Source: Apteryx mantelli
Lineage: Eukaryota; Chordata; Aves; Apterygiformes; Apterygidae
DNA: 64,000 nucleotides
NCBI RefSeq assembly: GCF_036417845.1
Contig: NC_090020.1
Coordinates: forward strand, 45,802,425-45,866,424
Direction of reading: 5' to 3'
The notes beneath the pieces were generated by a model. It saw only the letters and a program-made list of their open reading frames with translations. It was not told where the DNA came from and did not search any database. The position numbers and the translations under genes were made by a program. Shown piece by piece: positions 37,620 to 49,799 of the stretch. Every line of letters starts with the position of its first letter. Positions within the stretch are counted from its first letter, which is position 1.

Positions 37620-38592
37620 GAGGTAGTCAAATCCAGTGGACTTTGGACCCAGGGGAGTTTTCCTTCATAATATGCTAGAGACGAATTTGGTGGTCTCTAA
37701 GACCAAGCGATTCCTCTCATCCCGCTCTGACAGACGAGAGGCTGCTGTGGTTCTGTGTTGCCAGGTCCACACAGTAGCAAGGCTGAGCATGTATTCCCAA
37801 GATGTGTACGTGCACACGCACACACACGCCACGCACTTGGCCAGCCACACAAACAGAGAGCAGTGCTTTTACTAGCACTGCGCCCCCCCACACGAACGCT
37901 CACATAAACATGATCAGGAGGGACAACCTGATCCTGATCATCCTCTCCAGCTGATCAGGACCAAAGTTCACTAGTCAAACACCCTCATTTTCCTGATTCA
38001 CAAGCACACTCAACATTCACTGATCCCTCAAGTATTAGTGTAGATATTAAATCCAACTGATATCCAGGCCTGGACCTTAGGTCTCTTAACCAGTCACCAG
38101 CTCAGACTTTGGGTCCTTCCAGATGCTGGCCTCCTACTTGTCAGGTTGAAGTTTGCTAGCAGTTAACACACACACGCATGCGCACACACAGAGTAAGGGT
38201 GCGTCCAACAAAGAGTATCCAGTCCCACGGGTCCCTCAGATGCACGGTCTCTCTCTCCACTAGCTGATACCCAGAGCTCTTATTCTACTTGCTTGCTAGT
38301 CTGACTTAAGTTGGCTAAATGGTTTGCGCAGGCTCAGAAAAGGCAGAGCACTCACACAGAAACAGACTTTAATAAGAACACAGGACAAACTGTGGTAATC
38401 AAGTACAGGACTCAGTCAGAAAATCATGCCTACCAGCAGGCTTCTACATGTGAACAGATCCTCTTATCCTCCTTTCCTGTTTTCCCACACTTGTTCCTCC
38501 TTGATACACCTTGATCCTTCCCTTTCCTTCCCCATGTCCCTTCCCCTAACATTCCATAACAAAATTCTCTTCCTCGTCCACATCTCGTAACA
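37620..38592 (-). other. Possible LTR-like block, unclassified
   Basis: On the minus strand a stretch starting TGTTACGAGATGTGG (from 38592) runs through G/A-rich sequence to ATTAAA (38368-38373), followed by GTCTGTTTCTGTGTG. That resembles a retroviral-type poly(A) signal with a GT-rich downstream element. The block is richer in GC and CpG than its surroundings and includes (CA)-rich runs and stem-loops at 37860-37941. No gag, pol or env homology and no paired second LTR were seen. It could equally be unrelated regulatory or repeat DNA. Confidence 0.25.
37860..37960. repeat. Cluster of inverted repeats (two stem-loops)
   Basis: GCAGTGCT (37860-37867) and AGCACTGC (37874-37881) form a perfect 8-bp stem with a 6-base loop. 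ATGATCAGGA (37910-37919) and TCCTGATCAT (37932-37941) form a perfect 10-bp stem with a 12-base loop. A third TGATCAGGA lies at 37952-37960. A 7-C run separates the two stems. Confidence 0.7.
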
Positions 38593-41500
38593 AGTCCTAT
38601 ACCCCTTCAGGCAATAATCCCCCTAGTATGCATAATGTGTTTTCTTTTGAGACATCTTGTTGGGCTGAACATCAGGAACAATCTAATTTTTCTCCCTTGA
38701 TGGTCTCAGGCATGGCCAACTCAGTTTGTTCCATTCCTCCCTGGTTAGGTTACTTGGGTCCCTCCATCCATCATTGCTCCTTTTATCATTGTCAGGTCCT
38801 TGTGTTAAATGTAATTAGCATTTAGTCAGATTCCATAATGGTGGTGATGTTCTATAAATCAATTGTATGGAGATTTGTTGGTCTACAGAAGAGTGTAAAT
38901 AACAAGTAAAGTAACTGGCCATCATGACCATCAACACTCTCCTGTACTTATTGAGGTTGATAAATATGTAGCCATCAGTACAGCTGGATGAAAAGGACCA
39001 AAAAGTAGGTGAACAGCAGGACTTAATTTTCTCAACGATAAAAGTATTTTATTTTAGTTCTAGCCTCTATCACACAATTTGTTTTTTCTCCTCTGATTCC
39101 TCTTATAATGTTTACATTGTTAATAATGGTGCAGGAAAAAGGAGGAGGGACTTATGTCCAAAGAAATAACCAATGCCATAGCTGTGGAAGGGACAGAGTG
39201 CTAAATTTTCTGTTTCCCCTTCCCTGATGTATAAACCTTGTTGACTGGGAAGAGCTTGAGCTGCTCTGGATGATCACAGAACTCGGGGATCAGAGATTTT
39301 CTGGAGCTCTGCTTAGATGAGGAAGTAGCTCAATGAAACAATAATAAAGACAGAGGCTACACAATATCTCCAAATTTCTGTCTGCTGGAGATGAGCCCAG
39401 AGAGGCTATCTGCATCAAAAGTCCCTTGCTGCTGATGGAAATTGTTTTTTCCATATTCAAGGAGATTATCCCGTTAGGAGTTACTTCACTGCAGAATACA
39501 AGGAGAAGAACCCTGCTTGGAGCCTTTACTCCTCCTTTAAGAGGGACTCTCTCCTACTGTGAGAACTTGCAGGAGGAATGATGAGGCCTTCAAGATGAAG
39601 TGGTGATACAGCACAGTTTAGAATTAAAATCTCAAACTGCACAAACTCAGGTAAATTGTTGATAGACCAAAGAGAAGCATACCCTCCCATTTTGGTCAAT
39701 TATGTGAGCTAAAAGTAGATGAGACCAAGCTTGAATACTAAGCATACTAGGTGAAGTAAAATATTTTTCTGTATAAACAGAGCCAGCAGACAAGTGCACG
39801 CAATATGAAGACAAATAAAAACTAACAAAGGAAATGGGAAGTAATCCACTGTAGAGACATGCATACAAAGAAACTGAGACACAACTATAAGTCCAGAAAT
39901 CAGAGTAAGGCAGTCCTCTTTACTGCCTATTGCACTATGAGCCAACTATAATGGGTGGCTGCTGCCCTGTTATGAAATTTACAGCTTTAACCAGTATCAC
40001 ATGACTGAAACTTGGAAATAAATTTGTCTTTAATTAGAACCTTTCTGCAACACATCTTTATCATAGTGTCAGAGAAAAACACTATTTGAAAAAACTAAGC
40101 TGTAAGGTACACTGGCATAAAAATGAGGAAGGTGTTGGCCTGAAAACAGGTAGCATTTGTAGGTAAATGAGAAATGATAAGTGTGAAGGAGTTCTCAAGC
40201 ACCAGACAAACTTCCAACATAAGAAATATAGTATCATATATGTAGCAGTAATAATATTAATAATTTAATTGTAGTTTTTAAGCAAAGTTGCAAAGGACTA
40301 ACACATATCCGAATCTTTCTTCAAATGAAATACAAACAATAGGTGTATATTTCTTACTAAATTTATGTGGTAAGGCTCTACAGATGATGTGTTGTGTTTG
40401 TAGGGGGGGGAAGGATGCAAATTTCTTATTCTGTGGTTACCAGAAAAACTCTCAAAACCTTAAAGTTCAAGATTTTGTATACATTTGAAGATTTCACCAT
40501 GGTAGTGATAAGTAAAAGCTGATCATTATAATATCAGAGGCTGTCACACATGGGCTTGAAAATATTTCTAACTGGAAGTGGTTAAGTAAATGACGGGTTT
40601 CTGCTTCTTTAAGACATCAAGTTAATTAGCAGTTGATTGTTACTATACCTTAGCAACTACTACCTGGAATATACATATACATTATAAAAATGCAAACCAC
40701 AGGTGGCAAATGCAATTCAATCATCAGACAGAAATGGCTACATCATCAAGCATATAGTTTCAGAGAAAATGGTTACTGATAGATATTTAGCAAGAAAAAA
40801 AGAATAGTCTTATGTGGCCAAAAAAAGGAGTTTTATTAGCTGATTGCCACATATTTGCGATTTTATTAACCGCCTGTATCAGCTTCTGTGGTTTGGGGGG
40901 AGGGTGTTTAGAGAAAAGATATCTGAGCCAGTGAATATTGGCCCTTTGCTTGAGACTGGGCTACAAATTCTGTTATATGAATTGAGCAAGTCGAGGCAAA
41001 ATATGAAACAGAAACCTGAGGAAGAAAGTGGGTGCACAGAACTGAATCCTTTTCTCCAGCTATATCATTGGTGAAAAAGAGATATTACCAATTCCTACAA
41101 ATCCTATGCTATTCATACTCTTAGATCATTATTGCTGCAACACTAATACAACACACTTCAAGGTCCAGAAAGTTTAAAAAAAAAAAAAGTATCAGTGCTC
41201 ATCTTTAACAAGGTTTATCATAAATGTAAAATAAAGATTCTATATTTTCAAAAATAAAGGAGCGCTCACTATTTTGACAAGCAAACACTGATAATTGTGC
41301 TCAGTTTCATTTTCAGCTGAACAATAATCCCTTTGACTTAGAAAGGAAACACATTAGAGTTCTTGCTCACCAATCTTAGGAAAAAAAAAGAAATGGACAT
41401 TAGGAGAGAAACCAAAAAGATATGCAGAGCCAATCAATGCTTGCTAGGACAAAGATGAACACATAAACAGTATTACTCACACCTAGAAGTAGGAGAAAAA

Positions 41501-43450
41501 GATGTAGACAGAAATTGTATCAAAACATAGCAAAAATATCAACAGAGGTCTGAGCGATACAGATAATGAATCAGATGAGTACAATCTAACATGAAATGAG
41601 ATTTGCTCAGCTCTTACTATGTATATAGCTCAATTAAAAAATATATTAAAGAATAATACTGTCAGTGAATTCACCTTTTGTAGTATTCAGTTTAGGGGAA
41701 AAAATCTGCAAAGCAAATCAACCTGAAGCCATATGCATAGAGGTGAAATCAGCATGAATGCTTATTATTGGCCAGATGCAGCTCAAGAGCCAACAAACAG
41801 GAAACATGAGGATTAAAGACTTAGTAGAATATAGGCCACCTGAATATGCTAGTGATTATTGCAAACTCTGCCTTCCCACTGGATGGGTCAATCATATGCC
41901 TAAACACATGCATGTGGCTTGACTCTGCCATTAAAATGTACTGTTCAGGGCAGAGGTGGGGAGGTGGGGAAAGAAAAAAGGCATTGCAGAGATGTAAATG
42001 AAAAGAAATTTTTGATTGATATTGCCATAACCAAAAAACCCACAGGAATTACTCCAAAGTGAAGTACACTTATTTTAATTCATTCTTAAAGAATTGAATA
42101 TCCTAGACTTCACAGTCTCATCTTTTACAGGGAAGTTTCCCAAAGAACAGAAAAATCCTGTTCTCCAGAAAAGTTTTTGAGAAGAGACAGAATAAAATAT
42201 TTTGAAATGCACTGTAGAAAAAGCTTGTGCTGGCAAAGATGCAGTCAAAGCAATCAAAAGTCTCTCCTGTAATCTCCATAGCTCCTTAAGTCAATTACAA
42301 AATAGGTCTTTACAACAAAATTAAGGTCAGTGTATGAATCTCACTCTGCAGCCCATTATAGATTTAAACTGCATATAATTTCTTCACAGTTCTTCTGACA
42401 GGGCTATTATTAAACTATTATAAGAACTACCCTCTGAGTAACAATGCAATAAAATATATATATTTGTACATTTAACAAACAGAAAAGGCAAGTACTATCC
42501 TTCCTTATTTTAATACATCTCAAATAACTACATGGATCAGGAAATGTTACTGATATTCAGATAGATGTATTTTGAAAAACAGAGTGCTGGAACAGTCTGA
42601 GAATATAGCAAAGTGGAATTCCCGATGTAGCAGCAGAAAGATAACGCATCTTTACTCAACACACCTGAAGTGCTTGGCTCCTGGGGGATGTGCACACTAT
42701 GCTAGAGAGCAAAGCGGTTGGGCCAACAGCACCTCTTTGACTGTGCCTACTCCCCCCTCACCGCTTATCCCCCTTCTTTTCAAGTCCCTGCAAGAGTGTA
42801 CAAGTACCAGCTGCCCTTACTGGCCGACTCTGCAGGCATTTAAACCCCTTACAAGATCAGTAGGAAGGGTCAGGAGAAGGAAAGTAGATGCTGGAACACA
42901 GGTACTCAAAAAACTTCAAAGACTTCTGACCCTACCAGGCAACCTAGCATGCCATTGCCTTCGAAAGAGTCTCAGCAACTTGCACAGAACACGTCAAAAA
43001 AAAAACCCAAAACAAACAAACAAAAAAACCCCAACCACGCAGGAGAGGAAGAGGTTTTTAATAAGAAAAGGCAGTTACAGTGATGATGCCTGAATGGAGA
43101 TCTCCAAACAAGCTGTTAAATATATATGAAAAACATTTTACTAACCAGATAATCCCCAAAGTAGCTGCTTAGTCCATCTTTGTTCTAATAGAGGTGGCCT
43201 CAAATTACTTTCCATATTACTGTTTTGGTTTTCCAAAATGAAACTTTTTGTCAACCCCACTTACCAAGCACTGTTTCAGTTTACAGAGCAGTTTCAAGTA
43301 TGTATAGACTAGTTTTCTTTTGGAAGAAATTAACCCAGAAGCTCCCCTGCAGGCACACACCAAATATGTTCTAAACTTTCACATCTCCATTAGGGTCTGA
43401 ATCAACAACTGATCCTTTGGAGAGTTTTAAGTATATTCTGACATAAAAAC

Positions 43451-43527
43451 AGACCTGTTTTGAGCAGGGATTGGACTAGGAGGGATAGGACCTCAAGACT
43501 AGCCTAAATTATTTTATGATTCTATGG
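43451..43527 (+). mobile_element. Short CR1 3' tail remnant
   Basis: The sequence AGACCTGTTTTGAGCAGGGA, then TTGGACTAGG, ends in ATGATTCTATG. This matches the last 70-80 bases of CR1, including its octamer (ATTCTATG form). It has about one repeat unit left and no coding part. It lies in the 16.5-kb MAN2A1 intron, antisense to the gene. Confidence 0.72.
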
Positions 43528-44953
43528 AAAATACCCACACTGCACACAGTGTAGATGCAAGCACCATGGTGTTAACTGGTTTGATCTGCTCCTGTTGTTC
43601 CAAATTATTTTCTAATGCAAACATAGCCTTCCATATCCAATAGTTCTAATTTAGCAGCTCCACATGCTAATTTAATACAATACAAATGATCCTTAGTACT
43701 AAAAGGAGTTTGTCATGGCAGCATAGATCTCTCTGCAGATCTCTTCTTGCCAAGGTAGATTAACCTGTGCAATGGTCACAGCCGTCATAGCTAGACTGCT
43801 TCCAGGATTCAAGCTAGCTTGTTTCAAGTTAGTTCAGATATTTCCATACCATGCTGATAACTGCAGATAATATATTGCTCATGCTATGCAAGATGAGAAA
43901 CTAGAAAATCATAATGACATGTACAACCTCTTTAAAAAAAAAAAAACTGTCAATCATTAAATGGTGGAAATTAGCTTTAAGCTTGATATTATCATCCTCT
44001 CACCAGTGGTTAATGATATCCATTATAAAACAGAATTAATTCCAATTTATCTGCATATTCATTAGTAGCTCAGTATACAACCTCTTATCTTTAGCTGTGT
44101 GATGATTTTAAAATCTACCCAGTGCTGTCATCATGATTCTATCACCTCAGTATGAAGATGTACTCCTCATTTTGCCTTTCTCAACAAAGATAGGAGAAAA
44201 GGAAAGAGGAAAAAATGCAAAGAGCAGAGGGAAGATGGAAGAGTTATTCAAAAGATTAAAATATAAAAAGAAGAATCAAGATAAGCTGTGCAAAAAACCT
44301 CCTTACAACAAAATAATCTCAGTCTTCCCTGACTGATAATGAAATGAGAATGTTTATATGTCTGGTATCTAAATATTTCCAGTAAAATCTTATTTCCTAA
44401 GAAAATAAAGCTTATAGGATCATGTTGTTTTCTTGTTCTCTCTATTCGTCTTAAATAATTTTTCAACCTTTGCCTAGTTTCAGTCAACTTTGATTGACAA
44501 GAAGCAGATTTCTCACTAGTCAGCAATTTCTTAAAAGTTAAAAAAAAAAAACACACACATACAACAGTTAAAGAAGAGACTTCCAAAACAGTACTCCAGT
44601 CATGTGATGCAATGCAAGTTTAAGTTACTTGTTTTGTATGACCTGCTAGTTATGCAATGAGCATATGCATCATCTCCAAAACATACATAATGCATACCAC
44701 CAGGTGATAGATATGGGAGGGAGACAGGGGTAAGAAAGTAGAGACTGTAGGTATTTGTGTGAGGTATAGGGGAAGAGGAAGTTGTTACGGTGAGACAACG
44801 CAAGAGATCTGACAAAACTCCTTAGGAAGCTCAATTTCCTCAGTAAAGAAGTTATTCCATGAGCAGTAGAACTAAAGTTCACTGCTGCCGCAAAAGACAA
44901 AAATTTATGTCATATAATTAATTATCCATAAAAGTCCAGACAACCATTCTTAC

Positions 44954-45087
44954 CACATCTGTTCCATGTCTTCTTTCCAGCAGAAGTCGGAAGATATTAG
45001 CTGTAATCTTGTTATCTTGGACACCTTGTCCAAGGCCACGGTTGTCATCCTGCATAAGTCGACGATCCATGATTACTTCTAACTGAC
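44954..45087 (-). CDS. MAN2A1: MAN2A1 coding exon, fourth from last, with MDRR / [10 protein letters not shown] motif
   Basis: This 134-nt exon reads [20 protein letters not shown], then [20 protein letters not shown] and HGTDV. The acceptor is GCTTTTTCAG|GTCAG and the donor is GTG|GTAAGA. The [16 protein letters not shown] block is among the most conserved segments of class II alpha-mannosidases and identifies the gene on its own. The end of the exon (HGTDV) falls in a region that varies between species. The following intron, 28462-44953, is the longest in the window. Confidence 0.97.
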
Positions 45088-45563
45088 CTGAAAAAGCAAT
45101 ACAAGGATTATACTGGTAATAGGAATATGTTAAACTTTATTAAACATAAGACAATGTCTTTCCTTAAAATAATAATTGTAAAGGATCCCAATTTCTCTCT
45201 TACACATGAGAGAGTAATAGTGGATCACCACTGTTAGGTCAGATTATGAAAACAGTTAAAGCCTTTGGGTTTTGGTTGTTTATAACATTCCAAAATTTTC
45301 ACATATCCTTCAACCTTTCATCCAATCCTTCATCAAATTTGGTCCTGCAAAATTTTAAGATTAGAGTCTAGAAATTGAAATTTAGCATGAAAAGTTATTA
45401 CTGTTAACTATTACTTATAACAGGGAGACTTGGCGCATCAAGCGTTAAAGTGGAGAAGCATCCTGAATAGCTGCACCTGTATGGAGAGATTCTGCAGGGG
45501 AACTCTCTTTATCTTATGCTACATAAAAGAGTGCACCTCCAAAATGCATTCTTTTTCCATATG

Positions 45564-45580
45564 TTTTTTTTTTTTTTTTT
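45564..45580. repeat. Homopolymer T17
   Basis: Seventeen consecutive T lie in MAN2A1 intron 45088-49657. Confidence 0.93.
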
Positions 45581-48500
45581 AAGTTGACATCAGAAGGAAA
45601 AGTAAGTAGATAGCATGAAGAATAAATACCAACAATCACTCCTTGTGTGAGGGTATCTTCGTTTGCGTGAGAAGAAAAGAACTTTGCGCCAGACAAATAT
45701 TGAGTAAGAAGTTCTTAGTTTAGAATAAATTGTAGCACTGCCTTTCCGGACTGCTCTGCAGAGACCATCTGTGCAGAGGTTGCTGCTTCCCTGCAGCATG
45801 GAGAATAATCCACTAAGAAGTGACCTAGTGCAGAACTGGGTGGAACTTCTAAGGTGGAAGAAATCCAGCATCTAGCATTAAAAAACTGTTATACATCAAA
45901 TCCTGCAAATGGGGAGAGGGACAGGAAAGAAGGAATCAAGTTGTAGCGTATGTATTTTATAGTTCTTGATCAAGTATCTTAGAAGCTGATATTGAAGACA
46001 CTGATGACATACAATGAGAAATCCTACTCCATACTGCTGAGATCATCTGACAGCATGAAAGGTAACCAACTACTCATAGGGAGAACCTGTCTCGAATCAA
46101 GAATGACAGGAAGGAAATAGTCATCTCTCCGGATAAACCTCAGATAGTGGGTTATGCCTTGAGACACGGATCAATCTGCTACCGAAGGCACCTGCCTAAG
46201 CTGTGATGCTTTTGACTTTTCTGCCAGAATCCTTATGAGATACCGAAGGATCTTCACAAGGAGGGTTGAAAAGAGTGCAGTTTTCAGCAGCCTCAGAACT
46301 TTCAGCTTCATTTTGGTTCTTTATTAAGGAGTCCAATGTGTCCTCAAGATAAGTGTGGCAAACCCAATGGTTTCATAAATTGTTACCTAAAGATAATGAG
46401 CCAGATGAATACATTCTCCCCTTTTATTTTGGTGGGTGCAGAGTAAATATTTGATGTTGCTAACTACCTCTTGAGCCTCGAGTGATGCAACAGCATTTGT
46501 CAGAGTGACTTAGTAAAAAAAATAATGCTATTAACAGACATGGTATACATCTTATGCTCTCTGATGCAACTGGGGTAGGGAAAAAACCTCTAATGCTCCT
46601 GACCGGATTGAAACTGTGCTCACAGAAAGCCAGTTTTACCACAATACTTATCTGCAATATTTCAAACATCAGCCATACTTCCCTGACTCAAAAAGAGAAA
46701 GAAGCCTTTCTGTGGACTTAGATGCAGAGACTAGTATTGTTAAAGAACAAACACAGATACTATTACAAGGTAACTGAGCCTCTGCGCCATAATTAGTCTC
46801 CATTACCTATTTAACTAGCACCTATAAAGGTTAGGTTATGTCAAGTTCATTCACAAGATCAGACCAAAGGGAATTTGATTTCCAGCAACAGAAAGCATGG
46901 GAAAATGTGTTTTAAGTCTTATTATCAGGTCATCTTGGAACAAAAGGTAGCTATTTTCCATTAAAGCATTAGTTTATATAATAGAGTTAATTGAACCTGC
47001 AACTCAACATGCCCCTCCCTTCTATGACAGGAGTGAAGGTGCAAGAAAGCCACACTGAGTAACTACACTTGGATGTAATTTTATCTCTAGCATGATTGAC
47101 AGAGAGCTCCTTCCTGAAACACACATGGCAGCGTACATATATTGACTGAAATAAGGAATGGGTTGGTGTGGCAAATCAACCACTTCATGACTTAGTGTAG
47201 TTAGCGGATTACAGGATGCAGCAAATGCAGGTATTCTGCTTTCCCTTTGATGTTGCTCACAGCTCTTTGTCAAAGGGTCATAAGAACTATATGATATTGC
47301 ACTATGACAAAATACGTCAAGCCAGCCTAAAAGAATACATTTCCTGAGCATATTCAGAGATATCATTGCTGCTCTATGACAAAAAGGATGTAGATACCTA
47401 AGACGTACACTCCTTTTAGTGCACAGGCAGATTAACCCATCCAAGCATAGAACAGCTTTGCAAGGCAGGTCTATAGCTCAATAGAAGTGGTAGTGTATCA
47501 TACAAGTAAACACTGTTCAAGATTTTTTTTCCCTGTAAATAGCTGTATCACTAATTGAAATCCTTGGAACAACTTAAAACTGATCCACTCAAAAGACAGG
47601 GTTGTACAGGATAGAATTTGATGATGGATGGATAAACAAGTAATTCCCAACCAACTAATTTTAAGTTACTGAAGCTTTTAGGTTTAACTTCCTGTATTGA
47701 AAAAAAAAATGGCATTTTCTTGTATCAGAATACTTCAGCATAGGTTAAGGCTTTCACTCATGTCATTTACAGTTTTTATGATCATAAAATCCTGTCTTTT
47801 AAATAATATGCAAGAACAGCAGTACAGTCCCTTAGTTTGATAATGCAAAGGCTCCAAAAGTAGCGCTATAGTTTTCTTACTTGGCTGGCACAAGTCACAG
47901 TGATAGAAGTTTGAATACAATAGTAACTAAAAATCTGCTTTTCTCGGGGCTGTCAGGTAGCAGTTTGGTAAGTAGAGAGAATAACATTTGCATGTACTGC
48001 ATGTGTAGCTATCACACCTGGGGTCAATGATGTGTTGAAGAATGATGAAGCTTATTTTTACTTGAGTGATTAGATACAAATTAAATTGTCTCAAGAGCTC
48101 TACCAATATCTGAAAAGTTGTCAGAGAGACTCTAGTACAAAAAAGTCTAAGACTGCTATCATGAGTTCTTATGAACTGATGATGGGATTTATGTTCCACT
48201 ATTTTGAGCTTCAGGCAATCAAGGCAGCTCAGAATAAGTCTCAGAGCATTCAGAGCTTTTGCCTGATAAGTTTCCCTTCTCCTTCAATGATCCATGAGCA
48301 GGCAAATTACCACCTCTTTCTCACTGATAAAGGCCAAGATCTTTACAAGGATCCTCAGTATCATGCTAAGGTCAAACAGTAGGTCCCAGAACAAGAAATG
48401 GTCACGACTCACAGGATAACAGATGGGCTTCTGATGTGAAACCCTGAATCTCACAAGGAAAACAGGTTTGAAGCTTCCTTCCCTCCCTGAAGAGGCAGGA

Positions 48501-48869
48501 TTACTACAGAGGGTTTGAATTTTTGAATAAAGATTTAGCATTCTGATATTCAGGGGCAGTTTTCAAACTACCTTGTTTTAATTCCAAGAAAAAGCAAACT
48601 GTAAAGACTTTGCCCTAAAATGAATCAGGTTTGATAATACTGCCATCAATCTATGATGGTATTCAGCTTTTGCCAGAACAGAGATTAACAAGAAAGTTTC
48701 CTGAAGAGAAACTAGGTTCTGGCATAGTTTCTGATGGGCTCTTTTAATCCTGAGCATTCACTCAGTTGCTTTTCAAACCAATGTAATTTTAAATTCACAG
48801 CATCCTACAACAAGGACTTACACATCTTAAATTATGCATTACATGCTTTATTTTGTCTGTCACTTGCTA

Positions 48870-49480
48870 GCATCATTTGATGTCTCCTTATTTTGGCGGA
48901 ATAGGCAGTGAACAACTGACCTCTGGTTCATCCTCTCTAAGTCATTCTGAAGAATATCCTTCCCTGCTACAAGGGACTGGGCTGAATCCCTTTTGGCATT
49001 CTTGATATCAACTAGATTTTTCTCGTCAACATATTCATCAACTCTTTCAAAGAATCCCTTGACTTTGTGGGGCATGATTCCACTTCAGTCTTTTACCCAG
49101 GGTCACATTTATCCTCTAATTCATTAATTCTGCTCTTTAAAATAGCTGCTATTAGTTTGCTTGACAGGGATATTAGGCTATGTACTCTGTAGTTTCTAAG
49201 TCCACTTCCCTCTACCTTAATAATAAAACAAATAAAAAATAAAGAAAATAAATTTTAAAAAATACACAGACAATCAGCATCACGTTATCCATATTCAGCC
49301 CTCTCTTACAAAGTGGTACAAAAGATTACGAATCATTCAGTTCTGCTGTTTCATCTTTGAGTCCCATCAGAATTCTTGGGTGAATGCTACCTGGTTATGA
49401 CAATTTATCATTCATTTTGTCTTCTTCAGAACCTCTTTCCAACCAGTTTGCTGATTTGAGACAAATCTCCCAATGAAGAC
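48870..49480 (-). mobile_element. Decayed CR1-type LINE reverse transcriptase fragment
   Basis: On the minus strand one frame around 49060-49180 reads SSKLIAAILKSRINE, then ESCPTK. A shifted frame continues KGFFERVDEYVDEKNLVDI at about 48995-49055. These match the reverse-transcriptase segment of CR1-like LINEs just before the YxDFxKAFD motif. The frame is broken by stops and shifts, so it is a dead remnant. The part from 48870 to about 48990 fits less well and may be other sequence. An antisense block near 49355-49390 (GAGTCCCATCAGAATTCTTG) also fits this family. Confidence 0.65.
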
Positions 49481-49657
49481 TATGGGATCTTGCATGTGAA
49501 CAAATGCAAGCTCCTCCCTATTCTAAAACTTATCAGAGGTGGAGAAACCTATTTCTTTTCTTTAAATACCAGCTGCTATAGTAATCTGTGAATGAATTAA
49601 ATATTTCAGACCATCATGAAGGACAGGACTTTATAATATCTATCATCTTATACTTAC

Positions 49658-49799
49658 CATTTTTCAAGCTCGCAACACCTAGAGACTGAGCTGAATGAAG
49701 TGTCAAACGAACGCCAACATCTTGGATATAAGCAATTGTAGTCATAGGATAGATATTTGCTTGAAGGGGCAATTTGCTCATCGTCAGTCTGGGCTGAAT
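49658..49799 (-). CDS. MAN2A1: MAN2A1 coding exon, fifth from last
   Basis: This 142-nt exon encodes [20 protein letters not shown], then [20 protein letters not shown] and GVASLKN, plus one base. The acceptor is AATGTAG|ATTCAG and the donor is ATG|GTAAGT, close to the ideal consensus. The IQPR, KLPLQANxYPM and LTLxSAQSLG blocks are family hallmarks. The split glycine codon is completed by the next exon. Confidence 0.96.

Larger units (their letters stand above)
28462..44953 (-). other. MAN2A1: MAN2A1 intron (16.5 kb)
   Basis: This is the longest intron in the window. Its contents are listed separately: an old CR1-like fragment, CR1 copy B, the LTR-like block, a CR1 tail and a G-quadruplex motif. 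A slightly GC-rich patch at 42660-42990, ending in an A/C-rich run (42995-43035), gives a 173-codon TTG-start open frame with no homology. The rest shows nothing I can identify. Confidence 0.9.
45088..49657 (-). other. MAN2A1: MAN2A1 intron (4.6 kb)
   Basis: It contains a T17 run and the decayed CR1-type reverse transcriptase fragment at 48870-49480. A 140-codon minus-strand ORF at 47022-47444 has no homology. Confidence 0.9.

Noticed and set aside
47022-47444. Minus-strand 140-codon ORF in a MAN2A1 intron
   Set aside because: No homology recognised, and the length is compatible with chance given the number of frames tested.
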